Shown here in pieces: positions 1 to 10,093 of a DNA stretch of 64,000 nt (its first letter is position 1; each line of letters opens with the position of its first letter). The notes under the pieces are model-generated. The model was not told where the DNA came from. It made no database searches and was given only the letters and a program-made list of their open reading frames with translations. The position numbers and the translations under genes are program-made. Origin of the DNA: Liopterus haemorrhoidalis. Its lineage: Eukaryota > Arthropoda > Insecta > Coleoptera > Dytiscidae. The stretch is taken from positions 61,909,381 to 61,973,380 of the forward strand of contig OZ020611.1 in assembly GCA_963971575.1 (NCBI GenBank). The letters run 5' to 3'.

Positions 1-425
1 AATTATGTTCTATACAAATTTTTGTCCAAGGCTTGCTTTACTAGTTACGAATTAATTATCATGACCATGGAAACGTTACATATAAGTATGAAAAAATTGA
101 GACTTGGAAAAATTTTAAATAATTTTACAAAAAATTTTCGAAATTTTTCGTTTTATCAAAAAACGTCTCAAATAAAAGTTATTAGTTATTGCATTTATAG
201 TAACTTTTGTTCAATAAATTTTTTCGAAATATTTTTCTGTTGCTAAATATTCGCAAAAATATTAAAATCGACACGAGTAAACTCCCATTTCTAGTCAACC
301 GATTTTCATAAAAAACAATAGGGTTCTTCCTATTTAATAGGAGAATTTTTTAGTACCAGAACGAACTCTTTAAGTTAAACCGTTTTTGAGTTATCGTGTA
401 TACACACAGTCAGACAGACAGACAG

Positions 426-457
<32 letters not shown>

Positions 458-590
458 GGACGGCACTTCGAAAATAGGTTTTTTGGATTCCCTGGACCAT
501 GAAACGTGGTCATCCGTCAAAATCTCGACATCGAAAATTTTCGCGATTACAATACTTGCCCCTTATATATTAAGGTCGGGCAAGTAAAAA
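1..590 (+). mobile_element. DINE-1/Helentron-like nonautonomous element, copy A (5' end outside window)
   Basis: The sequence matches, in opposite orientation, the repeats at 6506-7258 and 17259-17949. It has a (CA)n tract at about 425-453 and ends in a hairpin whose arms are ACTTGCCC and GGGCAAGT (553-585), followed by an A-run. The complete copies carry the same ACTTGCCC word near their other end. A subterminal repeat, a central microsatellite and a 3' stem-loop are the layout of DINE-1/Helentron-like elements. Short open frames here only reflect repeat conservation; no protein is encoded. Class assignment is inference. Confidence 0.6.
425..453. repeat. (CA)n microsatellite inside DINE-1-like copy A
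   Basis: An uninterrupted CA dinucleotide run preceded by CAGA units. It sits in the same place as the CA/TG-rich tracts of copies B and C, so it is part of the element. Confidence 0.9.
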
Positions 591-750
591 TGGAAATAAA
601 TAATATTATATTAGATTTAAACTTCATTTATATCTTAAAATTATAATTACAGTAGAAATTAAATGAATATTACTTATTTATTTATATCTTATAAATAAAC
701 TCATTTAATAAATTGATATTAAATTTAAATTATTAAAATTGAAATATTAC
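591..750. other. AT-rich spacer, nothing recognised
   Basis: Very AT-rich sequence without a coding frame, terminal repeat or tandem structure that I can support. Confidence 0.6.
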
Positions 751-801
751 ATTTTACTATTGGCAACACTGCACGCATGCGCAATAAGGTGGGTTTGCTA
801 A

Positions 802-933
802 AGTAGAATAGTACCCAATAGTCCAGACGAATATAATACGAACAGTGACGTTAACGAGACAAGTGATAGTATAGAAAGTGAAGATGAACAGAATGTTGCT
901 GGTACAAGTAGTAATAATAAATATTTTTTCTAA
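802..933 (+). pseudogene. acidic C-terminal tail of a possible pogo/Tigger-like transposase
   Basis: A 43-codon open stretch, preceded directly by a stop, ends in a Ser/Asp/Glu-rich tail (SDSIESEDE) and a stop at 931-933. The downstream text GGTGCGTCTTAT is, from memory, common near the ends of pogo-like elements. Acidic tails are usual there, but no catalytic domain is present. The downstream sequence is split by the LINE at 966-2004 and resumes at 2017. The call is weak. Confidence 0.3.
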
Positions 934-965
934 AAATTGTCTTATAAATTTGGGGTGCGTCTTAT

Positions 966-2004
966 AATAATAATAATAATAATTCTTTATTGACCAAGTA
1001 AACTTGTACATTATACATCTTTTAGTCAGTCAGATTGTTACATGATACATAACATAACAAAACCCACAAAATAACATAGGTACTATATAACTAGTTGTAC
1101 ATTTTAAAACTAATATTGTTAAACTCCTCGAAAATATATATTGGATTACATATTTTTTATCGTCTTTTTGAAAACATTGAAAAACGATAATCTAATGCTC
1201 ATGGGTAATAAGTTGAAGAAACCAATAGAGAAATAATTCGAAGCGTTTCTAAATTTGTTGAGACGAATAAAATTTGACGGATATTGTTTTTAGTGCGCAT
1301 GTCGTGCGTGTGTTGCGCACTAAAGGTACTATACGTGCTCCTATGCTTATATATGAATATAACGCACTCGTGTATTAATACAGATGGTAGGGGCATTATT
1401 ATAAATTTCACAAAAAGGTCACGACACTCAGCGCGAAAAGAAACACCTGCAATAACTCCAATCACTTTTCTCTGAACAGCGAAAATTCTACTAGCCGCAG
1501 CTGAATGGCCCCATATTATTAAACCATATCTTAGGTGGGACTCAAAAAGAGAAAAATACGCTTTTAATATAATATCTGTGCTGTCGAAGTCGTGTTTTCT
1601 GGTGGTCAGTAGCAAGGACTGAGTTTTGTCTGAGTTAAGGGTCAGATTGTTACTATTTAACCATGACTTAGCACTGTATACCAGAGAAATATTATTCATT
1701 AAAAGTGAATCTAAATCAGAATTACAAGCCAGCAGAGTTGTATCAACAGCATACAGGATAGATTTAGCATTTAAAGAAAAAGGGAAGTCGTTTATATAGA
1801 TTAAGAAGAGAAGAGGTTCAAGTACGGAGCCTTGTGAGACACTAAAGTGCAAAGGAAGATATTCAGATCTGGAACTGCCAATTTGCGTAAATTTACTACG
1901 ATTAGATAAGTAAGATTTCAGCAAAGCCCGGTTGTTATCGTCAAAACCATAGTAAGCTAATTTGTTGAGTAGAATCTCGTGTGATAAGCAATTGATTACC
2001 ATCC
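966..2004 (-). mobile_element. 5'-truncated non-LTR retrotransposon (jockey-like) with 12-bp target-site duplication
   Basis: The insert is flanked by a perfect direct repeat, GGTGCGTCTTAT, at 954-965 and 2005-2016. On the minus strand it begins inside a reverse transcriptase frame and ends in a (TTA)n-type 3' tail at 966-985. Truncation at the 5' end, a simple-repeat 3' tail and a TSD of this length are the signature of target-primed reverse transcription. The insertion split an older pogo-like remnant. Confidence 0.88.
1199..2002 (-). pseudogene. reverse transcriptase C-terminal part, jockey-like LINE (inactive)
   Basis: The 267-residue frame has the RT thumb/palm order: LLNKLAYYGF, then LKSYLSNRS, then a QGS(V)LxPLLF(L)IYIND-type motif, then YAVDTT where active enzymes have YADDT, and NSDKTQ. 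The second catalytic Asp is therefore replaced by Val. A segment of roughly 60 residues between the DSTDI and LKAYF regions is missing relative to the usual family layout. The frame's first Met lies at the truncation point and is not a true start. Endonuclease and ORF1 are absent. Confidence 0.8.
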
Positions 2005-2016
2005 GGTGCGTCTTAT

Positions 2017-2815
2017 GGTTCGAAAACTATGCTATTATAAATAAGTTGCAGGTAATCCAAGGACGCGGTTTTCAAAATATTGAAGAGTCTGAGAGAAGAA
2101 AAATTGAAAACTGATCTGAAAACCATTCGAAAGGAATGTGCTGAGTACTCTCAATCTATCGTGTTCAGATATTAAAAATTTCAAAAGGATAATTTAGAAT
2201 TAAGAAAACTAAACATTTCCTTAACAATTCTAACCAACAACCTTACTTTAACGATATCCTACTTACGTTATTTAATTAGTCCATTAATATTTAAATAACA
2301 GTATCAAACTAATTAAAACTACAAAAAATCTAATTTGATTCAAAGCGTAACTCTGAATATCCTAATGATAATTTACAGTTTTCTGGTTGACCCTGTAATA
2401 TAATAGATAGTAATTCTCAAATTAGTAAGTAGTCTGTAATTAAAACACAACATCGTGCTCCTAAATGGCATACTAAGATATATTACTAGATTTTCGTGGT
2501 GTAATAATTTAGTATAGATAGGTATATGTAACTACTTAATACTATCCCTACCTTTTTTGTTAATTATATAGTTTATTTCATGATTAATATCTTGCAAATA
2601 TTTCGTTAATAATTTACAATAATTATGTATAACCAAAATACAAAGCCCTAGTCAGCTTGGCAAAGAAATATTTATATCGATAAATATTTCGATCAGTTCG
2701 GATTCACTAAAATCCGATTTGAAAATTTCAAAACAAACTAAATTATATTTGAGCAAAATAAAAATAAATTCTAAAAAATTAGTACACAAAATTATTTTTT
2801 TTTATACATAAATGA
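2017..2815. other. no gene recognised
   Basis: The first 80 bases continue the interrupted pogo-like remnant. The rest is AT-rich with only very short frames. I see no terminal repeats, tandem repeats or protein motifs. Confidence 0.5.
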
Positions 2816-2816
2816 T

Positions 2817-2990
2817 CATAATAATAATAATAATATAATTTATTGACTATGTTACAATACATATATTGTTTAAAGCCAGTCGTAATTACACATAATATAC
2901 ACAAAATAATAGTTTAAAATAGAAGAAAAAATAAATAAATATATATAGTAGATCAGTTTTTTCCTTTATATAGTCAAGTATCATTTTGTG
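2817..2990 (-). mobile_element. 3'-end fragment of a non-LTR retrotransposon
   Basis: An (ATA)n run followed by ATTTATTGACTATGTTACAA resembles the 3' tail of the LINE at 966-2004, where an (ATA)n run is followed by CTTTATTGACCAAG. Only 3' untranslated sequence would be present. No TSD could be read, so the call rests on tail similarity alone. Confidence 0.4.
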
Positions 2991-3019
2991 TTATTTATTT
3001 TTATGCGGTTCTTAAGTTA

Positions 3020-3352
3020 TATGATACGGCTCATAGGCTTGAGCCCCCCTCTGAGAGCTCCAAAAAGACGTTGTTTTTACGTGTTTTTCTCAAAATATAA
3101 ATGATGAGCCCGCCCCAAGAGCTTCGAAAACATGTGGTTGTTACGTGTTTTTGGGTTTTTGTTAAAATACAATTGAGGACCTTTTCTTTTTTGTCATCAC
3201 TTGTATTTTGAAAGTGCGGACCCTTTTTTTAAGGTCATCACTTGTATTTTAGATATGAAAACTATTTCGGTTTTATTAGATCATCACTTATAATTTAGAA
3301 GTGAGAACCTTTTTAATAATTTAAATATGAAAAATTCTTGGGTACATGCCTG
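3020..3352 (+). mobile_element. hAT-like MITE fragment with internal GGACC/TCATCACTTGTATTTT repeats
   Basis: This is the same repeat as 59737-59995 in opposite orientation. Shared landmarks are TTGAGCCCC, an ACGTGTTTTT segment, GAGGACCTTTT, and an end reading GGGTACATGCCTG. Three internal repeats of a GGACC-poly(T)-TCATCACTTGTATTTT unit lie at about 3170-3310. The left end is eroded. It abuts the mariner fragment that starts at 3353. Confidence 0.5.
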
Positions 3353-3708
3353 GTTGAAGAAACGGTTAGAAAAGTGCACAGAATCGTGATGAACGATCGC
3401 CGACTAAACTTGCGAGAGATAGCAGAGGCAGTAGGCTTTTGATATGACCGCGCACATTGCATTTTACACCAATATTTGGACAAAGCTCACTGCAAGATGG
3501 ATGCCGCGTTTGCTAACAAACGACCAAAAGCAAGTGCGAATATATCAACAAGATCTAGACATATTCAAGCGTAATACAAAAGATTTTTTGCGACGTTTTG
3601 TAACTGTCGAAACGTATACATCACTACACTCCGGCAACCAAAGAACAATCAAAACAGTGGATAGCACGCGGTGAACCAACTCCGAAGAAGGCCAAGATGA
3701 TGCGACTA

Positions 3709-3943
3709 AAGTTCGATTATCCAGAGAAGTCCAGTCAAGGTCATACGACTGAAATAATAATTAACGTACTGATGCGTTTTTCTCTCACTCACATTGGCAA
3801 AATAGTAAGAAAAATACAAATGAAGCATGTCAAAATTTGTTGTTTATCTGTGAGGTATAATTACGACAAACGTACTTACATAATTCGAATTATTACATAA
3901 TTCGAATATGACCTTGACTGGACTAGTTTAGATAATCGAACTG
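3709..3943. mobile_element. TA-TSD MITE (Tc1/mariner-like), 235 bp
   Basis: The TIRs are AAGTTCGATTATC and GATAATCGAACTG, followed by AGTCCAGTCAAGGTCAT in both arms, giving about 37 bp of near-identity. The flanks are TA at 3707-3708 and 3944-3945. Exact removal with one TA restores the mariner frame across KMMRLAGEV. No coding capacity. Confidence 0.88.
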
Positions 3944-3962
3944 TAGCTGGTGAGGTTATAGC

Positions 3963-5090
3963 TAGAGCCCTGCAAATCCGCGGGTATCCGCGGATTATCC
4001 GCGGATATCCGCAACTTTTCTGCGGATGCGGATAAATTATCATTTAAACCATGCGGATGCGGATCGGATGCGGATTAAATGTCATATCCGCTTATCCGCA
4101 ATATCCGCGTGAACATTAAATCTTCGGTTACTTTCGGAGAAACAAGCAATTGTGTTCTGACTACGCAGTCCTCGGTTATTTTCGGTTGTCTGTATATACA
4201 TGATATTTTGTAGCATTCAATCTCACTTTATGTTATTTTTATTAAGACAATTGTGCATGATCAAGACTGAGTTGAGACAATCAACTTAACTTTCTTTTTA
4301 TTATTGAATATATTATAGAAAATAATATTTTGGACAAAAGTTTCCTGGTACACTTTCGACGTAATTCTTCCTACCTCTGCTCTAATTCTGGCTTTTAAAT
4401 CTGATAAAGGTTTTTTTTTTACATAAAACTGATTAGTAAGTTTTATTTAAATACCAAAATTTACCTACATAATTTTTTCTCGAAAATTTTATTATGTAAC
4501 CTGCCAATTTTTTTATACTACCCGAAGTAAAAAGTCTTGCAGATCCCAAAAATTTGAAAAATGACACATGTTGCTATTTGAAAAAGTTGCAACGCCTAAC
4601 TCATGCGCGAAATGGCGTAAGAGAATTACTTGATCTTAAAAATATGAAGCACCTTCTAACAAGTAACTTTTCTGATTTTTTTTTAAAATTCAATATTAAA
4701 AAAAGCAGCACGCCACTTACTCCCTACGAAAAAGAACGCTTAGGCCCCCCAAAATTGTTATCTCTCTCTAGATTTAAATAAGTTATTAGCGCATCTAGGC
4801 CTTAAAACTTTTGGGGTCCCTTAGGTTAGGTTAGTAATAAATAAGCTGGTAAATCCAAAAATTTTCAGTAGCGTTTTAGAGGAGAGATTACCTAAACAGG
4901 CGAAATATGTTAGTTCTTTCCAAACTGACAGCAAAACCTGTAGTGCGGATAGTGCGGATATTTTTGCGGATGCGGATCGGATGCGGATTTGTTATTTACA
5001 AAAGCTGCGGATGCGGATCGGATGCGGATCATGGATGTGCGGATGCGGATCGGATGCGGATACAGAAAAGCTTATCCGCGCAGGGCTCTA
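3963..5090. mobile_element. nonautonomous hAT element, 1128 bp, with GCGGATGCGGAT subterminal arrays
   Basis: The TIRs are TAGAGCCCTGC and GCAGGGCTCTA. A perfect 8-bp TSD, GTTATAGC, lies at 3955-3962 and 5091-5098. Both ends are rich in the short words ATCCGC and GCGGAT (3975-4110 and 4945-5080). Such subterminal arrays bind transposase in hAT elements. The middle has a 75-residue open frame (4554-4781) that I do not recognise and would not call a gene. Confidence 0.9.
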
Positions 5091-6505
5091 GTTATAGCTA
5101 CCGTTTTTTTGGGATTGCCGAGAAATAATTTTTATCGACTACTTGCCACATGGAAGAATAATATCAGGCAAGTATTATGCGTTATTACTAGACAGATTGA
5201 GCAAAGAAATTAAATACAAAAGGCCTCATTTGGCAAAGAAAAAGTCTTTATCCACCAAGATAACGCACCTTCCCACAAATCTGTAATTGCACTTGCAAAA
5301 CTGCATGTATTACGATTCGAATTAATCGAACATGCACCGTAGTCGCCCGTGGCTTCCTGCGATTTATTTTTGTTTCCAAAACTCAAAAACTGTTTGGCTG
5401 AAAAGAAATTCTCATCATATACTGAAGTCGTCGAAGCTGTAAATTGATATTTGGAGAGTTTGGATAATTATTATTTTCCTGAAAGAATGAAAGGTCATGT
5501 AATGCGTTGGACTAAATATATAGAGCTGAAAGGAGACTATGTAGCAAAATAAATACAATTTTTAGCCAAAAAGTTTTATTTTCTATGGCGGTTTAGAAAC
5601 TTTCCGATCACCCCTCGTAGGTCAACGAATCTATTTAGGGCCGTTTTTACAATCATTGGATAAAGCTAGGATAACGCTATTCCCGGTATAAAGTCAAAAA
5701 ATCGCTTTTACAATGCTCGGATAAAGCTCGGATAGGATAAAAATCAGAAAAACCAGAATATCTTATCTGGCCAACGACACACACATAAAGGAGAAAGGGG
5801 TATAAGTTGTTCGTACACATAATGCCTGTTTTTGTATATAAATACATGCAGTACTGGACTGGAATTGGCGTTTTTTTTTTTTTTTTGTACACTTTATGTT
5901 ATTGGAACGTAAGTACCGCGGTGACAAGGGATTACATAATATGAACCATAGTACATAAATATGAACGACAATCAGAGCTACCGCGTGCAGTTGTACATAG
6001 TCTGCACCGCACACGAGTGGCTCATCAAAGGGACGTCATTTGGTATAGATTCTAGTGGAATTCTACTATTAGAAGATGATTTTATAAAAATTTACACATG
6101 GGTGGTATTTCGGCTCGATTCGATTAGAAGACGATTTTATGAATATTTGCACACGAGAGGCTGACGCTAACACGGCAGATAGAGCACAATAAAAGAATTA
6201 TCTGAGTCGAATATTTGGACATCTCCAAGTATTTCCCCAAACATGCTCAAAGATGTTAATTGTAATGTCAATTTAAAATACGACTTTTCTAATATGTCCG
6301 TTTATGTGTCAAATCATACCAACTTACCAACAAATATTAAATTGTTGAAATTGAAGGGTTTGAAATTAAGAAAAACGTAGATCTTTCCTTCAAAATTTTA
6401 TTTTTATTATAGATGTACATTTCGTTCACCACGTGAACAATATCAATAGACTGGTACTACATATTATCTGTCTCATTTTGTAATACGTAACTAAAGTTCA
6501 TTTTT

Positions 6506-7258
6506 ACTTGCCCGACCTTAAATATAAGGGGCAAGTATTGTAATCGTGAAAATTTTCGATGTCGAGATTTTGACTGATGACCACGTTTCATGGTTCAGGG
6601 AATCCAAAAAACCTATTTTCGAAGTGCCGTCCGTATGTGTGTGTGTCTGTGTGTCTGTGTGCGTGTCTGTATGTGTGTCTGTGTGTGTGTCTGTATGTGT
6701 GTCTGTGTGTGTGTCTGTGTGTGTGTGTCTGTATGTGTGTCTGTGTGTATACACGATAACTCAAGAACGGTTCAACTTAGAGTATTCGTTCTGGTACTAA
6801 AAAATTCTCCTATTAAATGGGAAGAACTCTATTGTTTTTTATGAAGATCGGTTGACTAGAAATGGGAGTTTACTCGTGTCGATTTTAAGATTTTTGCGAA
6901 TATTTAGCAACAGAAAAATATTTCGACAAAATTTATTGAACAAAAGTTACTATAAATGCAATAACTAATAACTTTTATTTGAGACGTTTTTTGATAAAAC
7001 GAAAAATTTCGAAATTTTTTTGTAAAATTATTTAAAATTTTGCCAAGTCTCAATTTTTTCATACTTATATGTAACGTTTCCATGGTCATGATAATTAATT
7101 CGTAACTAGTAAACCAAGCCTTGGACAAAAATTTGTATAGAACATAATTTGATGTATTTTTGAAGATTTATCTAAATATTTAAAAAAAAAAAAAATTAAT
7201 TTAATTTTTTTTTTTTTATTGGAGGGCAAGTCTAGGGGATGTTTCCCTTCGCCACTGG
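6506..7258 (-). mobile_element. DINE-1/Helentron-like element, copy B
   Basis: Complete copy in reverse orientation. The 3' hairpin ACTTGCCC...GGGCAAGT lies at 6506-6535, preceded by five T (6501-6505). A TG/CTG-rich tract lies at 6633-6750. The other end reads GGGCAAGTCTAG then CGCCACTGG at 7258. It is the youngest layer here, sitting inside the Harbinger-like element. No true gene is present. Confidence 0.65.
6633..6750. repeat. (GT)n/(GTCT)n microsatellite of DINE-1-like copy B
   Basis: TGTG and TCTG units repeat throughout. The tract is expanded relative to copies A and C and opens several spurious frames on both strands. Confidence 0.9.
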
Positions 7259-7547
7259 TTTATGTTGTATATTGACAATACATTTATAATATTATCATAG
7301 TATTGGTTCACACGGATACGCCAAAGTCTGTTTACACCACAACAGTCACCTAAGTAACGAGATCTAGTTTCGTATTACAAATTGAGACGGATTATACCAA
7401 CTTTATTTTATTTACAATAAAACCATGGATAACTTTCCGAGAATAAAAAATACATTGTAAAAGCGAAAGTAGGAATAAACATCTGAATAAACTTATACCT
7501 CAGATAGTTATACCGCTACTTATCCGAGGTTTGTAAAAGCGGCCTTA

Positions 7548-8415
7548 ATCAATTTGGATATTGTTTATCTAAGTTATTCTTGGTTTCTTGTGCCAATACG
7601 CATCTCTGCTACTTTTTACACATTTATTTTGATACTAATTAAATTTGCGTTATCTTGAATACAATGATTCTTCCCCTCGTATATCTTATAAATCATACAC
7701 ATGGGAACACTAATTACAACTAATTATTCTGAAAGCATGAAATATGCTTCCCCGTGTTACGCGCTTGTGTCACGTGCTACATAACTATACCAAACACCGC
7801 GTTACTTATCTCCACATTTAATTACATATGATTATACATAATTATAATTAGTAACACGGAACTAAACTATCGTTAAAAATAAATAAACTTTTTGCTAACA
7901 CCGCTCCAAGCTTTATCGGAACAAAAATTTTTATTCCTTTTAAAAACGCCACCTGTTCACATTAACTTATGCAACATAGAAAATATTTTTGTTCAAATAC
8001 GGGACTTCCTTCTTTTGACCTTGAGGATAGAAACCTTTTTTGCTAAGTTTTGATATTTGGAATCGTGTCAAAAGACTGGTTATTAAGTTTTTATGGAATA
8101 ATTAACTATATTTAGTTCGTAATAGGATAGGAAATATTTTTAGGAATTTTGTTACGTAAATTTAAAATCAATGGTATAGTAATTTTGTAAAATATACTAA
8201 TCAATAGTTTAAAAAATACAGGTTTTATAGTTTCTAAGAATCTGTATTATATTTCTAAATCAGATGTGTAACGGGCGCACAATCGTACAGTATCTTAAGC
8301 AAAACTAACGATCTAAAATAAAATCGGTAGCAGTCTATACATCAAAATTTTGCAGCGAATTTTTATTTATCTAATAAGATATTTCTAACTGTAAAAAAAC
8401 TGTCATGTAAATTTA
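7548..8415. other. no gene recognised
   Basis: AT-rich sequence with no long frame, TIR pair or tandem repeat that I can support. Confidence 0.5.
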
Positions 8416-8417
8416 TA

Positions 8418-9128
8418 TTAGGTCGTAAGGATGAAATTTGTAGAAAAAATTGCAAAGTTGGTTGATAACTTACAAATATAAGGAATTATTTTATTCATCA
8501 AAGTATGCACCCATATTGTCCATACACTTTTACCATTTAAGCAGCAGGTTGTTCAAGCCGGTGGTATAAAACCCTGGCGGACGAGAATCAATGAATTTCT
8601 GGAAGGCCAGTTTTACAGCATTGTCGGAACGAAACTGTTTTCCTATTAAAAAGTTTTCCAAATTGCGGAAGAAGTGGTAGTCAGTGGTGGCTAGGTCTGG
8701 TGATTATGGAGGATGATGAAGAATTTCCAACTCCAATTCCTGTAGTTTTGCCACAGTCATTTGTGCAGTGTGTGGTCTAACGCTATCATGCAGTAAGATA
8801 GGAGTCGATCTGTTGACCAAATCTAGGCTGTTTTTCTTTAAGTTTTTGCATCATTTCGTCCAGTTGGTTGCAGTATATTTCTGCTGTGGTCGATGAGCCA
8901 GGTTTTTATTTCAGTTTGGTTTTTAAGTTACCTGTACGAAATTTGACTAACCAATTTGAGTTAGTTAGTTAAAATTTTTGGCACACAGCAACAAAGGCTA
9001 TTTGTAAGACGAGATGTGTAACTTTCCAACAAAAAAAACAGAACGGTAAAATATTAAGCCAATATCAAATAATAAGTTGTTAAAGTTGGCAATATTATTA
9101 ACTACAAATTTCATCCTTGACGACCTGA
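8418..9128 (-). mobile_element. internally deleted mariner, 711 bp, both ends present
   Basis: The termini are TTAGGTCGTAAGGATGAAAT and, inverted, TCAGGTCGTCAAGGATGAAA. TA flanks both sides (8416-8417 and 9129-9130). About half the length expected of a mariner is present; the N-terminal half of the transposase is deleted. A 47-bp segment (8958-9004) recurs as a patch at 28428-28482. Confidence 0.88.
8491..8880 (-). pseudogene. mariner transposase C-terminal half
   Basis: The minus strand reads ARPHTAQMTVAKLQELELE, then a SPDLATTDYHFF motif (third catalytic Asp region), then GKQFRSD, FIDSRPPGFYTTGLNNLL and CMDNMGAYFDE before the stop at 8491. At least one stop interrupts it (PP*SPD). This lineage differs from the mariners at 3.4, 13.7, 19.4, 29.4 and 47.3 kb. 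Confidence 0.8.
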
Positions 9129-9448
9129 TATAGACAAATTGACGCCATATTGTAAACCATTAGAAGCATATTCGCGGTAAATTGTAACTCATGCTTCATT
9201 CTATGTTTGTAGCAATTTTGTTCTATTGGGAAAACGACTTATAGTTATTATATTTCTTAGTATACCTACTTTTACCGCCATATTGAATCTGCCGTGGTTC
9301 TCAACATAGGTGGCGCGGGTAAAAATTATTTAATTTTTGTAAAGATAACGCGTACCAAGTGGCATTCCACTTCCATCAAATATAATATTTTTAGACGAGA
9401 CAAGATTTTTAACTATAAACAATCATGTTGAAAAAAAAAATTTATGTA

Positions 9449-9760
9449 CTAGCAAGAATACCCGTAATACGTATGGTTTTTGGAATGTACATTTTTGCTG
9501 TAATGTAAATGATAAGTGAAATATTTCAGTGTTCAAGTAGAAAAAAAATCGTTTCTTTCTTTTAAATCACTCTTTTATATATGTATTAACTCACAAAATA
9601 TTCAACTAATCAAAAAAGTATATAGAACAAAAAATGTCTTATTAAAAATTTTCTTATTATAAAAACTTTTTGGTAAATAAATTGTTGCTGTTATGTGTTG
9701 AGATTTCATTTTTTCAACTAATAAAGATTAAGGTTTCAAGTAATTAAAATTAAGTCAACA
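9449..9760 (-). mobile_element. Helitron 3' end with degenerate tandem repeat, 5' end not found
   Basis: On the minus strand the element ends CGGGTATTCTTGCTAG followed by T, the CTAG|T terminus of Helitrons. Inside are TTTGCTGTAATGTAAATGAT and AAGTGAAATATTTCA units, also seen in the Helitron at 55861-59611. The A-run at 9541-9548 followed by TCGT is the empty equivalent of the insertion site of the repeat at 55964-57037. Confidence 0.6.
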
Positions 9761-10085
9761 AAACCAAAATATAATGCTACTATTGTCATAAAATACAAAT
9801 ACAAACAATTTAAGGCTGAGGCGGTAATATCTTGACGCCATAGCTTTCATATAAGATAAAATACTTAATGCTGAAGTAGTTCTTTTCTGGCTATGATTGA
9901 ATAAAGATGTTTAAAGCCTAAGTATGAGTTTTATTTAACAATCTCCAAAAACCCATATTCCAACACTATGGCAATAATGAAGGTGATATTTCAAAAGTTT
10001 ATACTGGCACAAGTAATTGTGCCAGTATTTGCTCAAGTTAGTGGCATCGTGTAACCGGGCCATTATAAAATAGGCCACGAGTTAC
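9761..10085. other. no gene recognised
   Basis: AT-rich spacer between the Helitron fragment and the next hAT. The repeated word GTGCCAGTATT around 10005-10030 is too short to classify. Confidence 0.5.
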
Positions 10086-10093
10086 CACGCTAG

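Larger units (their letters stand above)
3354..5551 (+). pseudogene. mariner transposase (DD34D type), broken
   Basis: The pieces are 3354-3708, 3944-3962 and 5091-5551. They read, with frameshifts and stops, EETVRKVHRIVMNDRRLNL, then DYLPHGRIISGKYY, HQDNAPSH (second catalytic Asp), FLFPKLKNCLAEKKFSS, and a C-terminus RWTKYIELKGDYVAK. The first catalytic site, normally VDETW, reads VETYT after damage, and the YSPD motif is disrupted. The closest relative in the window is the copy at 53511-54423. Confidence 0.85.
3353..5617 (+). mobile_element. mariner element, 5'-truncated, interrupted by two nested transposons
   Basis: The 3' terminus matches the inverted terminus of the mariner at 53511 (CGAGGGGTGATCAGAAAGTT) and ends at TA (5618-5619). 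The 5' end is lost at about 3353. The element is split by a TA-TSD MITE (3709-3943) and a hAT element (3963-5090). Removing both with one TSD copy each rejoins the transposase reading frame. Confidence 0.85.
5638..7544. mobile_element. PIF/Harbinger-like nonautonomous element containing DINE-1-like copy B
   Basis: The termini are GGGCCGTTTTTACAATC and, inverted, GGCCGCTTTTACAAACC. They are followed by related GGATAA(A)GC and GGTATAA words in both arms. TTA flanks both ends (5635-5637 and 7545-7547), the TSD expected of PIF/Harbinger. The interior has no transposase. About 750 bp of its length is a later DINE-1-like insertion. A short internal duplication (TAGAAGA.GATTTTAT) occurs at 6070-6145. 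Confidence 0.7.

Noticed and set aside
22..246. 74-residue frame seen three times with high identity (also 6904-7128 and 17586-17810)
   Set aside because: The three occurrences lie in copies of one dispersed repeat; conservation is explained by common descent of the repeat, and the flanking text is equally conserved without being coding.
6518..6844. Open frames of Cys/Val or His/Thr repeats on both strands
   Set aside because: They are translations of a (GT)n/(GTCT)n microsatellite inside a noncoding repeat.
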